Below are positions 56,769 to 64,000 of a stretch of DNA of 64,000 bases, in pieces (the stretch's first letter is position 1; every line of letters begins with the position of its first letter). Made by a program: the position numbers and the translations under genes. Under the pieces are notes generated by a model that was not told the DNA's origin, ran no database searches, and saw only the letters and a program-made list of their open reading frames with translations. Origin of the DNA: Streptococcus oralis (GTDB lineage Bacteria > Bacillota > Bacilli > Lactobacillales > Streptococcaceae); the NCBI RefSeq assembly GCF_004127215.1, contig NZ_QEWJ01000008.1, forward strand, positions 1 through 64,000, read 5' to 3'.

Positions 56769-58118
56769 TTACCTCTCAATCAAATCATAAATTTTGGTGA
56801 TGTTTGGTAGCAGGGTAGTTACCAGTAACTGGTCTCCGACCTCCAGTGTATCCTCTCCAGTAGGGAAGATTGTTTTTCCTTTTCGGATAATAGCTGCGAT
56901 GAGAACCCCTTTTTTCAATTTTAACTGTGAAAGAGGTTTGGCAGTCATTTTATTAGCTTCCTTGATTTGGAATTGGAGAGTTTCAATTTGTCCGTTTGCT
57001 AGATGGTGCATGGCTTGAAGATCTGAGTATTGGGCGTTTACTCGACCACGGATAAAGTGCATAATGGCATCTACCGCGATGCTTTTTGGTGTAATGATAC
57101 TTGAAAAATCAGGCGCATGGATGATTTCTAGGAGGCTAGTTCGGTTGACCTTGGTGATATTCTTATGGACGCCAACACGGTCAAGGAACATAGAGGTGAT
57201 GATATTTTCCTCATCAACTCCAGTCAAGGTTGCGACTGCGTCGTAGTGAGGAGCACTTTCTTCTAGTAAGATATCTTTGGCAGTCCCATCTCCCTGAACG
57301 ATATAGAGATTTGGGAATTTTTCACTAAAGAAACGGGCTCTTTCAGGGTTAATCTCGATGACCTTGGTATCGATACGGCTGTCTTTCAAAATGCCAAGTA
57401 GATAATAAGCGATTTTTCCAGCCCCGACGATAAGTAAGCTTTTCACTGCACGCGATTTGAAATAGTTGTGGAAAAGCATCATATCCACACGATTTCCCGT
57501 AACAAAAATCCTATCCTTGTCCTGGATAGTGACATCACCACTTGGAATCATGAGTTGATGGTCTCTTTCCATAGCACAGACAATGATGTTGCCAAATTTT
57601 TTACGGAAATCTGAGATTGGCATTTGACAGAGGCCGCTAGAATCTTTGATAACAAACTCCATCAGGCTGACACGACCTCCAGCAAAACGCTCCACTGAGA
57701 GGGCATTAGGGAAATCGATGATATTTGAGATGGCACGGGCTGCTAAGAGTTCTGGATTAACGATAAGTGAAAATCCAAGAATATTTTTCTCTTTAAAATA
57801 AGCATTAGAGTATTCAGGATTTCGCACTCGGACGATGGTTTCTTTAGCGCCCATTTTTTTAGCTAGTACCGCTGAAATCATATTCACTTCATCGTATTCA
57901 GTTAGAGCGATAAAGATATCACACTCTTGAACACCGGCTTGCTCCAAGATGGCAAAGTCGGCACCATTTCCAAGGAGGCCCATGATATCAAAGCGACTGA
58001 CAATATGGTTCAGTACAGCTTCATTTTGCTCGATGAGGACAACGTCATGTTTTTCTGCAACTAGTGAACGACAGAGGGCAAAACCGACTTTCCCTCCACC
58101 AACAAGGACAATTTTCAT
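56769..58118 (-). CDS. trkA: TrkA potassium-channel regulatory subunit
   Basis: A 449-aa cytosolic protein with two RCK units. Each has a Rossmann NAD-binding start (IVLVGGGKVGFALCRSL near residue 2, and LLIVGAGKIAYYLLGIL near residue 228) followed by an RCK-C domain. The double-RCK length is that of TrkA, not of the shorter KtrA/CabP. A weak ribosome binding site precedes the ATG. Confidence 0.93.
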   Translation of the reverse strand: MKIVLVGGGKVGFALCRSLVAEKHDVVLIEQNEAVLNHIVSRFDIMGLLGNGADFAILEQAGVQECDIFIALTEYDEVNMISAVLAKKMGAKETIVRVRNPEYSNAYFKEKNILGFSLIVNPELLAARAISNIIDFPNALSVERFAGGRVSLMEFVIKDSSGLCQMPISDFRKKFGNIIVCAMERDHQLMIPSGDVTIQDKDRIFVTGNRVDMMLFHNYFKSRAVKSLLIVGAGKIAYYLLGILKDSRIDTKVIEINPERARFFSEKFPNLYIVQGDGTAKDILLEESAPHYDAVATLTGVDEENIITSMFLDRVGVHKNITKVNRTSLLEIIHAPDFSSIITPKSIAVDAIMHFIRGRVNAQYSDLQAMHHLANGQIETLQFQIKEANKMTAKPLSQLKLKKGVLIAAIIRKGKTIFPTGEDTLEVGDQLLVTTLLPNITKIYDLIER

Positions 58119-58361
58119 ATAAAAAACCTACTTTTTCATGATGTAACTATCATACCCTTTTTTAGTAAAAAATGCACTTGTCAAGCCGATTTTTAGGGGG
58201 AGAAAGGGCTTTTTCAAGTTTTTGAAGATAAATATGCTTAACTTCTATAACAAGGTCTCTGATTTGAAGTGATTTTACTCTTTTACTATCCCTTTTCAGA
58301 AATGGAATGACCAAACATGAAAATATCATTAAAAAAAGTAAAAAAATCAAGTCGTTTCTAT

Positions 58362-58389
58362 TGACATTGATTCTGAAAGTGTTATACTA
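58362..58389 (+). promoter_or_regulatory. Strong promoter of the RNA upstream of trmL
   Basis: TTGACA (58362-58367), a 16-nt spacer and TATACT (58384-58389) with TGT before it. The 240 nt back to trkA show no gene. Confidence 0.75.
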
Positions 58390-58395
58390 AGGAAG

Positions 58396-58497
58396 CAGTT
58401 TCGCTGATTTACTTCAAACCTGTTGTGAGGTAAGTTAACGACGCCTTAACCACGCTGTTTGCTGAGCTTGACTCCGGGCAGTGTGGCTATTTTTTTG
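58396..58497 (+). ncRNA. Candidate small RNA or leader upstream of trmL
   Basis: From the expected start to a terminator hairpin (CCACGCTG 58450-58457, CAGTGTGG 58479-58486, then TATTTTTTT) lie about 100 nt with no open frame. Inside, two hairpins compete for the same bases: ACTT..CCT with AGG..AAGT, or GGTAAG with CTTAACC. It could be an independent small RNA or an attenuator controlling trmL. I do not recognise the family. Confidence 0.6.
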
Positions 58498-58519
58498 CAA
58501 TGATAAAAGGAAGCCCGTC

Positions 58520-59023
58520 ATGACAAATCACATTGTATTATTTGAGCCTCAGATTCCACAAAATACTGGGAACATTGCGCGTACTTGCGCTGCGACCAAT
58601 TCTACCCTCCACATCATCAAACCAATGGGCTTTCCCATTGATGATCGCAAGATGAAGCGGGCTGGTTTGGATTATTGGGATAAGTTAGAGATTTATTTTT
58701 ACGAGAATTTGAAAGATTTCATGTCTCAGATGAAGGGAAAACTCTATCTGATTTCGAAGTTTGCTGAGAAAGTGTATTCTGAGGCAGATTTATCGACTGA
58801 CGAAGACCATTATTTTCTCTTCGGGCGTGAAGACAAGGGGTTGCCAGAGGACTTTATGCGTGAACATCCAGAGAAAGCTCTCCGTATTCCTATGAACGAT
58901 GAACACGTTCGCAGTCTCAATGTTTCCAATACGGTCTGCATGATTGTCTATGAGGCTCTTCGTCAGCAAGATTTTGCCGGTTTGGAGCTTGTTCACACTT
59001 ATGAAGTGGACAAATTGAAATAA
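58520..59023 (+). CDS. trmL: tRNA (cytidine/uridine-34 2'-O)-methyltransferase TrmL
   Basis: A 167-aa SPOUT-only methylase acting on the tRNA wobble position. It has [29 protein letters not shown] and [17 protein letters not shown]. The start at 58520 (MTNHIVLF) follows AAAGGAAG; the upstream frame reads through the terminator of the preceding RNA. It is followed by its own terminator. Confidence 0.94.
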   Translation: MTNHIVLFEPQIPQNTGNIARTCAATNSTLHIIKPMGFPIDDRKMKRAGLDYWDKLEIYFYENLKDFMSQMKGKLYLISKFAEKVYSEADLSTDEDHYFLFGREDKGLPEDFMREHPEKALRIPMNDEHVRSLNVSNTVCMIVYEALRQQDFAGLELVHTYEVDKLK

Positions 59024-59027
59024 ACAA

Positions 59028-59055
59028 AATGCTTGCACTTGCAAGCGTTTTTTGT
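59028..59055 (+). terminator. trmL terminator
   Basis: AATGCTTGC with GCAAGCGTT around ACTT, then TTTTTG. Confidence 0.8.
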
Positions 59056-59066
59056 TATGATTAGAG

Positions 59067-59279
59067 GGTCTTCAGGGCAGGGTGTAATTCCCGACCGGCG
59101 GTAAATTTGACTAGCTATTTTAGCTTTCTCGTCGTTGTCTTGTCTCGATATACTTTAAGTATTATCTTCGACTGCGACGCCTAGATAAATCTAAAATATC
59201 TTAGCCAAATAAGTCCGCGAGCGCAAGCTGATGTGGTGAGATTCCACAACCGACAGTATAGTCTGGATGGGAGAAGACG
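59067..59279 (+). ncRNA. FMN riboswitch (RFN element)
   Basis: All conserved blocks are present: TCTTCAGGGCAGGGTG, AATTCCCGACCGGCGGT, GTCCGCGAGCG, the GGTGAGATTCC arm, CCGACAGTATAGTCTGGATG and GGGAGAAGA. Between GGCGGT and GTCCGCG lies an arm of about 108 nt, much longer than usual. The 150 nt that follow are the expression platform before ribU. When FMN is abundant the switch should lower ribU expression. Confidence 0.95.
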
Positions 59280-59435
59280 AAAGAATAGCTTTGTCTGTTC
59301 TGATGAGTTTATAGATAAATTGCAACCGCTTGCTCAAAGGAGTGAGAGGGAACTTTTGGGATATAAAAAGTGAGAATAGATAGAGGGATCCTTTCCAACT
59401 TCTTCTGATTTTATAGAAAATTGGAGGAACCTGTT

Positions 59436-59999
59436 ATGACAAACACACGTCGACTTTCGACCATTGCGATTTTATCAGCCATTTCATTTGTGCTGATGTA
59501 CTTTGACTTTCCGCTCTTGCCAGCGGCGACCTTCCTCAAGATCGAGTTTAGTATCTTGCCAGTCCTTGTGGGCTTGGTGGTGATGGATTTGCCTGCTGCT
59601 CTAGGGATTCTCTTGCTGCGATCCCTCTTGAAGCTGCTTCTCAATAGCCAGGGAGTGAATACTTACATTGGATTGCCAATGAATATCGTAGCTCTGGGAG
59701 TTTTTGTGATCGCTTTTGGTTTGATTTGGAAAAAGGAACGCAGCACTCTTCGTTTTCTACTAGCATCTCTAGCGGGAACTGTCGGATTGACTACTGCTAT
59801 GTTGGTTCTCAACTATGTCTATGCTGTTCCTTTGTACGCGAAGTTTGCCAACTTTGATATTGGAAAAATTATGGGACTTTCCAACTACCTAATGACCATG
59901 GTATTGCCCTTTAACTTGCTTGAAGGTGTAATCTTTGCCGTTTCATTCTGGTTGTTATACGTCCTCTTGAAACCAACCTTAAAACACTATGAAAGATAA
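59436..59999 (+). CDS. ribU: Riboflavin ECF transporter S component RibU
   Basis: A 187-aa membrane protein with six helices that binds riboflavin for the ECF transporter module. It has LSTIAILSAISFVLMYFDFP and FLKIEFSILPVLVG. GGAGGAA lies before the ATG at 59436; an in-frame upstream ATG at 59421 overlaps that site. The FMN riboswitch upstream confirms the substrate. It overlaps the PAP2 gene by 11 nt. Confidence 0.95.
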   Translation: MTNTRRLSTIAILSAISFVLMYFDFPLLPAATFLKIEFSILPVLVGLVVMDLPAALGILLLRSLLKLLLNSQGVNTYIGLPMNIVALGVFVIAFGLIWKKERSTLRFLLASLAGTVGLTTAMLVLNYVYAVPLYAKFANFDIGKIMGLSNYLMTMVLPFNLLEGVIFAVSFWLLYVLLKPTLKHYER

Positions 60000-60639
60000 A
60001 CAAACATTTTTAACGAAGGGCTCTTTTGCCCTTTTACTTTTCGTCCTTCTTGGCTATATGGTTAAGTTTTACCCTGAAACGCTGGTCGGTTTTGACCAAC
60101 CGATTCAGACTGCCCTTCGTGGGGACTTGCCAGATTATTTAACAGTTTTGTTCCGTGCGCTTACACGCCTGATCGATATCCCAGTTATCATCACCTGGGT
60201 TGTCATTACAGCCTTTGTCTTTTATCGAAAGCAGTGGAAGATAGAAAGCTACTTCATGGCGGGCAATCTAGCCATAGCAGGTCTTTTGATCGTGACCTTT
60301 AAAAATATTTACCAGCGCCCACGACCAGCTATCTTACACTTGGTTGAGGAGAAGGGATTTTCCTTCCCAAGCGGCCATTCTCTGGCTGTAACCTTGATGG
60401 TAGGCACTCTGATTGTCATTCTCAGTCAACGAATTAAAGATCCAGTCTGGAGAAAAATCGTGCAAATCGTGCTAGGGCTCTACCTAGTCAGTGTGCTGGT
60501 ATCAAGGGTCTATCTGGGAGTTCACTATCCATCAGACGTCCTTGCCAGTCTCTGTGTAGGTTTGGGAGTCCTGTTTATCGAGTTTCCCTTCTATGATAAG
60601 CTCCGCTTCCAATGGCGATTTAAAGGCAAGCAGAAGTGA
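59989..60639 (+). CDS. PAP2-family phosphatase
   Basis: A 216-aa membrane phosphatase with six helices and the three PAP2 motifs: KNIYQRPRP, FPSGHSLA and SRVYLGVHYPSDV. Candidate substrates are undecaprenyl pyrophosphate or phosphatidylglycerol phosphate. Translational overlap with ribU puts it under the riboswitch, though no link to riboflavin is obvious. Confidence 0.92.
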   Translation: MKDKQTFLTKGSFALLLFVLLGYMVKFYPETLVGFDQPIQTALRGDLPDYLTVLFRALTRLIDIPVIITWVVITAFVFYRKQWKIESYFMAGNLAIAGLLIVTFKNIYQRPRPAILHLVEEKGFSFPSGHSLAVTLMVGTLIVILSQRIKDPVWRKIVQIVLGLYLVSVLVSRVYLGVHYPSDVLASLCVGLGVLFIEFPFYDKLRFQWRFKGKQK

Positions 60640-60647
60640 GATAGGTC

Positions 60648-60676
60648 TTGCAAGAATGGTAAAAATCTGATAAACT
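60648..60676 (+). promoter_or_regulatory. pheS promoter
   Basis: TTGCAA (60648-60653), a 17-nt spacer and TAAACT (60671-60676). Transcription should begin near 60683, at the start of the T-box leader. Confidence 0.65.
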
Positions 60677-60683
60677 ATGTAGT

Positions 60684-60870
60684 AATTGAATAGGAATCCG
60701 CAAGACTAGTAACTCAAGGGAAGTATATCAGGGAGGAGAGCCGTGACTGCAAGCTCTCTATATGAAAGCTGGGTGAATTCACTTGTGCATGGATTTAGAA
60801 ATGAAGGTCTGACTTGTCAGATGAAACGGATGGTACCGCGTGTCAACGCTCCGAGTGGAGTTTTTGGCAT
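60684..60870 (+). ncRNA. T-box leader, phenylalanine specific
   Basis: The T-box sequence AAACGGATGGTACCGCGTG (60824-60842) is clear. Stem I lies at about 60730-60800 with TTC (60778-60780) placed as the specifier codon, which matches tRNA-Phe. A terminator stem around CTCC-GAGT-GGAG and TTTTT (60841-60869) follows. Uncharged tRNA-Phe would stabilise the antiterminator and let pheS be transcribed. Confidence 0.9.
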
Positions 60871-60911
60871 GTGGTTTTCTTTTTATCTGATAAGCGACTG
60901 ATGGAGGAATT

Positions 60912-61958
60912 ATGTCAACTATTGAAGAACAATTAAAAGCGCTTCGCGAAGAAACGCTAGCAAGCTTGAAGCAGATTTCTGCTGAAAATGAAAAAGAGAT
61001 GCAAGACTTGCGTGTCTCTGTCCTTGGTAAAAAGGGTTCGCTTACTGAAATCCTCAAAGGGATGAAGGATGTATCGGCTGAAATGCGCCCTGTCATCGGG
61101 AAACACGTCAATGAAGCTCGTGATGTCTTGACTGCAGCCTTTGAAGAAACAGCTAAGCTTTTGGAAGAAAAGAAAGTCGCAGCTCAACTGGCTAGCGAGA
61201 GTATCGATGTGACACTTCCAGGTCGTCCGGTAGCTACTGGTCACCGTCACGTTCTCACACAAACCAGTGAGGAAATTGAAGATATTTTCATCGGTATGGG
61301 TTACCAAGTCGTGGATGGTTTTGAAGTGGAGCAAGACTACTATAACTTCGAGCGTATGAACCTTCCAAAAGATCACCCAGCTCGTGATATGCAGGATACT
61401 TTCTACATCACAGAAGAAATCTTGCTTCGTACTCACACGTCTCCAGTTCAGGCGCGTGCTATGGATGCTCATGATTTTTCAAAAGGTCCTTTGAAAATGA
61501 TCTCACCAGGGCGTGTCTTCCGTCGTGATACGGACGATGCGACCCACAGCCACCAATTCCATCAAATCGAAGGTTTGGTTGTCGGGAAGAACATCTCTAT
61601 GGCTGACCTTCAAGGTACGCTTCAACTGATCATTCAAAAAATGTTTGGTGAAGAGCGTCAAATTCGTTTGCGTCCATCTTACTTCCCATTCACAGAGCCA
61701 TCTGTTGAGGTGGATGTTTCCTGCTTCAAGTGTGGTGGAGAAGGCTGTAACGTATGTAAGAAAACGGGTTGGATCGAAATTATGGGCGCCGGTATGGTTC
61801 ACCCACGGGTCCTTGAGATGAGTGGTATTGATGCAACTGTTTACTCTGGTTTTGCCTTTGGTCTCGGACAAGAACGTGTAGCCATGCTCCGTTACGGAAT
61901 CAACGATATCCGTGGCTTCTACCAAGGAGATGTCCGCTTTTCAGAACAATTTAAATAA
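60912..61958 (+). CDS. pheS: Phenylalanyl-tRNA synthetase alpha subunit
   Basis: A 348-aa class II synthetase subunit. An N-terminal coiled coil (about 1-90) is followed by the catalytic core with motif 2 ([22 protein letters not shown]) and motif 3 ([14 protein letters not shown]). The [13 protein letters not shown] cysteine cluster is a lineage feature. GGAGG precedes the start. The partner pheT is separated from it by an extra gene. Confidence 0.97.
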   Translation: MSTIEEQLKALREETLASLKQISAENEKEMQDLRVSVLGKKGSLTEILKGMKDVSAEMRPVIGKHVNEARDVLTAAFEETAKLLEEKKVAAQLASESIDVTLPGRPVATGHRHVLTQTSEEIEDIFIGMGYQVVDGFEVEQDYYNFERMNLPKDHPARDMQDTFYITEEILLRTHTSPVQARAMDAHDFSKGPLKMISPGRVFRRDTDDATHSHQFHQIEGLVVGKNISMADLQGTLQLIIQKMFGEERQIRLRPSYFPFTEPSVEVDVSCFKCGGEGCNVCKKTGWIEIMGAGMVHPRVLEMSGIDATVYSGFAFGLGQERVAMLRYGINDIRGFYQGDVRFSEQFK

Positions 61959-61980
61959 GATTGAAACGCGAGGATATTTT

Positions 61981-62661
61981 ATGATTTCGGAACAAAACTA
62001 TAACAAACTTTTAGAGAAGTTTGGTGATATATCTTCATTTGCGATTTATAAAGAATCTAAAAATAATGATAAAGCAACATCTGAAAATATATCCTATGAA
62101 GAAGCTATTGAAAATCATCAAAAAGACTACATAAATCCTTCTAATATAATACTTATGGTAAACCCCTCTGCTAAAAGAGAACAATCCCCTGATAGTAATT
62201 TTTCTTCATTTCATCATTCAAATATTAATGATCGTCATTTAAGATTCTTAACTATGAAAACAAGTACATTTTGGAGGAATCTATACGGATCATATGTAAC
62301 TGATCTATTTTCTGATGTTGTCGAATCTGTAATGGATAATTTAATTTCGGCAGTAAAGGATGATAATAAAAAGGACTACAGAAAACAATCGTATAAAAAA
62401 TTAATCGAACAATTAGAAATATTGTCCCAGGATTCAAAAGAAGAAAAGTTAAATATATATGTTTGTGGTGCTTTGTCGAAGAGTAAGCGTAAAGATTTTA
62501 TTTTTTTTATAGAAGAATTAATAGAAGAAATTTCAGAAAACTCAGATTTAAATATTGAACTTAGTTTTTATGCTGTTTATCATCCTGGTTATCAAAATTT
62601 AAAAAAATTAATTCAAGGTGGTTGTGAAAAAATAGTTAAGCATTCTATGAAGGTTGAATGA
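61981..62661 (+). CDS. AT-rich orphan gene between pheS and pheT
   Basis: A 226-aa product starting MISEQNYNKLLEKFGDISSF. NIILMVNPSAKRE, a SSFHHSNINDRHLRFL block, then FWRNLYGSYVTDLFS resemble the order seen in DUF1643/uracil-DNA-glycosylase-like proteins (NPS..., then W/LYGxxxTDL). This is a weak inference. The gene is clearly more AT-rich than both neighbours and uses AAA, TTA and ATA-type codons, so it was probably acquired. GAGG precedes the start, 22 nt after pheS, so it shares the pheS T-box transcript. Confidence 0.75.
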   Translation: MISEQNYNKLLEKFGDISSFAIYKESKNNDKATSENISYEEAIENHQKDYINPSNIILMVNPSAKREQSPDSNFSSFHHSNINDRHLRFLTMKTSTFWRNLYGSYVTDLFSDVVESVMDNLISAVKDDNKKDYRKQSYKKLIEQLEILSQDSKEEKLNIYVCGALSKSKRKDFIFFIEELIEEISENSDLNIELSFYAVYHPGYQNLKKLIQGGCEKIVKHSMKVE

Positions 62662-62831
62662 AATAGTTCTTAATTGGGAAGTTAAGTTTTACTATTTAAA
62701 TGTAACTTTATAGAAAGAGTTTGTTCACAGAGTTGTGGCTAAAAACTTTTATTCTATAGAGATGGTAAGAGATAAGAGCTCTTCCTAAGACAGCCTCGGG
62801 CTGGAAAACACAAAATGAAAGGATCTAAACG

Positions 62832-62879
62832 AGGGCCAAAAGAAATCTAGGAAAGTCATCTAGATTTCAGCATAGCCCT
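62832..62879 (+). promoter_or_regulatory. Nested hairpin in front of pheT
   Basis: AGGGC (62832-62836) with GCCCT (62875-62879) encloses GAAATCTAG (62842-62850) with CTAGATTTC (62860-62868). There is no T-run, so it is not an obvious terminator. It lies just upstream of the pheT start and might affect its translation or mRNA processing. The rest of the 231-nt gap holds nothing I recognise. Confidence 0.4.
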
Positions 62880-62892
62880 TGGTATCTTACAT

Positions 62893-64000
62893 ATGTTAGT
62901 TAGTTATAAATTGTTAAAAGAATTGGTGGACATTGATGTGCCATCACAAGAGTTGGCTGAAAAAATGTCAACCACAGGGATCGAGGTAGAAGGTGTCGAA
63001 TCACCTGCTGCCGGTCTCTCAAAAATTGTCGTCGGTGAGGTCTTGTCCTGCGAAGATGTGCCAGAAACTCACCTTCATGTTTGTCAGGTTAACGTTGGCG
63101 AAGAAGAAGCGCGTCAGATCGTTTGTGGTGCCCCGAATGTGCGTGCTGGTATCAAGGTTATGGTGGCACTTCCAGGAGCTCGTATCGCTGACAACTACAA
63201 AATCAAAAAAGGGAAAATCCGTGGTTTAGAATCACTTGGAATGATCTGTTCCCTTGGTGAATTGGGAATTTCTGACTCAGTTGTACCAAAGGAATTTGCA
63301 GATGGTATCCAAATCTTGCCTCAAGATGCTGTTCCTGGGGATGAAGTCTTTTCTTACCTAGACTTGGATGATGAAATCATCGAACTTTCCATCACTCCAA
63401 ACCGTGCGGACGCCCTTTCTATGCGTGGGGTGGCCCATGAAGTGGCAGCCATCTATGACAAGGCGATCAGCTTTAAAGAATTTACTCTAACTGAAACAAA
63501 TGAAGCTGCGGCAGATGCTCTTACTGTCAACATTGAGACAGACAAGGCTCCTTACTATGCAGCTCGTATCTTGGATAATGTGACTATCGCACCAAGTCCA
63601 CAATGGTTGCAAAACCTCCTCATGAACGAAGGTATCCGTCCCATCAACAACGTAGTGGACGTAACCAACTATATCTTGCTTTACTTTGGTCAACCTATGC
63701 ATGCCTTTGACTTGGATACCTTTGAAGGGACTGACATCCGTGTGCGTGAAGCGCGTGCTGGTGAAAAATTGGTGACCTTGGACGGGGAAGAGCGTGATTT
63801 GGAAACAAATGACCTCGTGATTACTGTTGCTGACAAACCAGTAGCCCTTGCAGGTGTCATGGGTGGTCAAGCAACAGAAATCTCTGAAAAATCTAGTCGT
63901 GTTGTCCTTGAAGCAGCTGTTTTCAATGGCAAATCTATCCGTAAGACCAGCGGTCGCCTCAACCTTCGTTCAGAGTCTTCTTCTCGTTTTGAAAAAGGCA
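62893..64000 (+). CDS. pheT: Phenylalanyl-tRNA synthetase beta subunit, 5' part
   Basis: The open frame runs from ATG at 62893 to the window edge (369 of about 800 codons). It begins [20 protein letters not shown], followed by the tRNA-binding/OB domain (about 40-150; [13 protein letters not shown]), then B3/B4 editing-domain sequence ([39 protein letters not shown]). The ribosome binding site is weak. It works with PheS as an alpha2-beta2 enzyme. Confidence 0.95.
   Translation, partial: MLVSYKLLKELVDIDVPSQELAEKMSTTGIEVEGVESPAAGLSKIVVGEVLSCEDVPETHLHVCQVNVGEEEARQIVCGAPNVRAGIKVMVALPGARIADNYKIKKGKIRGLESLGMICSLGELGISDSVVPKEFADGIQILPQDAVPGDEVFSYLDLDDEIIELSITPNRADALSMRGVAHEVAAIYDKAISFKEFTLTETNEAAADALTVNIETDKAPYYAARILDNVTIAPSPQWLQNLLMNEGIRPINNVVDVTNYILLYFGQPMHAFDLDTFEGTDIRVREARAGEKLVTLDGEERDLETNDLVITVADKPVALAGVMGGQATEISEKSSRVVLEAAVFNGKSIRKTSGRLNLRSESSSRFEKG

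Noticed and set aside
58162-58350. A 62-codon minus-strand frame upstream of trkA
   Set aside because: No ribosome binding site and no recognisable features; it is better read as noncoding sequence before the RNA promoter.
61503-61925. A 140-codon minus-strand frame inside pheS
   Set aside because: Antisense to the conserved catalytic core of PheS.

Overview
The window comes from a low-GC Gram-positive coccus, most probably a mitis-group Streptococcus (S. mitis/oralis/pneumoniae relatives). This rests on the manLMN operon, the folP-folC-folE-sulD cluster with the fused folB-folK gene, purR-lysA-pflA, epuA-endA, the five-gene ami operon, ISL3/IS3/IS30 remnants of streptococcal type, and many extended -10 promoters (TGnTATAAT). 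The species cannot be fixed from sequence alone.

1-410: the end of a tRNA array (Gly, Leu, Arg, Pro) and its terminator. 410-3150: an insertion-sequence graveyard with a broken ISL3 transposase carrying two small palindromic inserts, an IS3 relic, and a frameshifted IS30 element. 3187-10830: CPBP membrane protease, purine permease, HAD phosphatase, alcohol dehydrogenase and the mannose PTS, with PurBox- and cre-like sites. 11166-16476: the folate pathway operon, a two-domain membrane protein and a DUF960 protein. 16680-22484: CcpA, asparaginase, a HAD/NTP-pyrophosphatase fusion, universal stress protein, aminotransferase and L34. 22667-24511: a KimA-type potassium importer.

24663-34945: a housekeeping run tatD-rnmV-[accessory genes]-rsmA-rsgA-rpe-thiN-rmuC-yhaM. 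The genes between rnmV and rsmA are accessory, and a degenerate copy of the rsmA 5' end lies among them, which marks repeated insertion. 35050-48294: purR, lysA, pflA, yidC2, acylphosphatase, TrmH methylase, BI-1 protein, asnA, rsmD-coaD-sepM, DUF1146, murA-epuA-endA and a CNNM-type protein. Three of these genes appear to be leaderless.

48374-55237: tRNA-Cys and the ami oligopeptide transporter behind a near-perfect CodY box. 55326-58118: TrkH/TrkA potassium uptake. 58362-60639: a candidate small RNA or leader, trmL, and an FMN riboswitch with an unusually long side arm ahead of ribU and a PAP2 phosphatase. 60648-64000: a phenylalanine T-box, pheS, an AT-rich orphan gene, and pheT running off the window.

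The genes are mostly core metabolism and translation. The regulatory logic visible in the DNA links carbon (CcpA/cre), purines (PurR/PurBox), amino acids (CodY, T-box) and riboflavin (FMN riboswitch). The most unusual features are the rnmV-rsmA insertion hotspot, the leaderless genes, the palindromic inserts in the ISL3 relic, the ~100-nt RNA before trmL, and the orphan gene splitting pheS from pheT. No complete new defence or biosynthetic system was seen.
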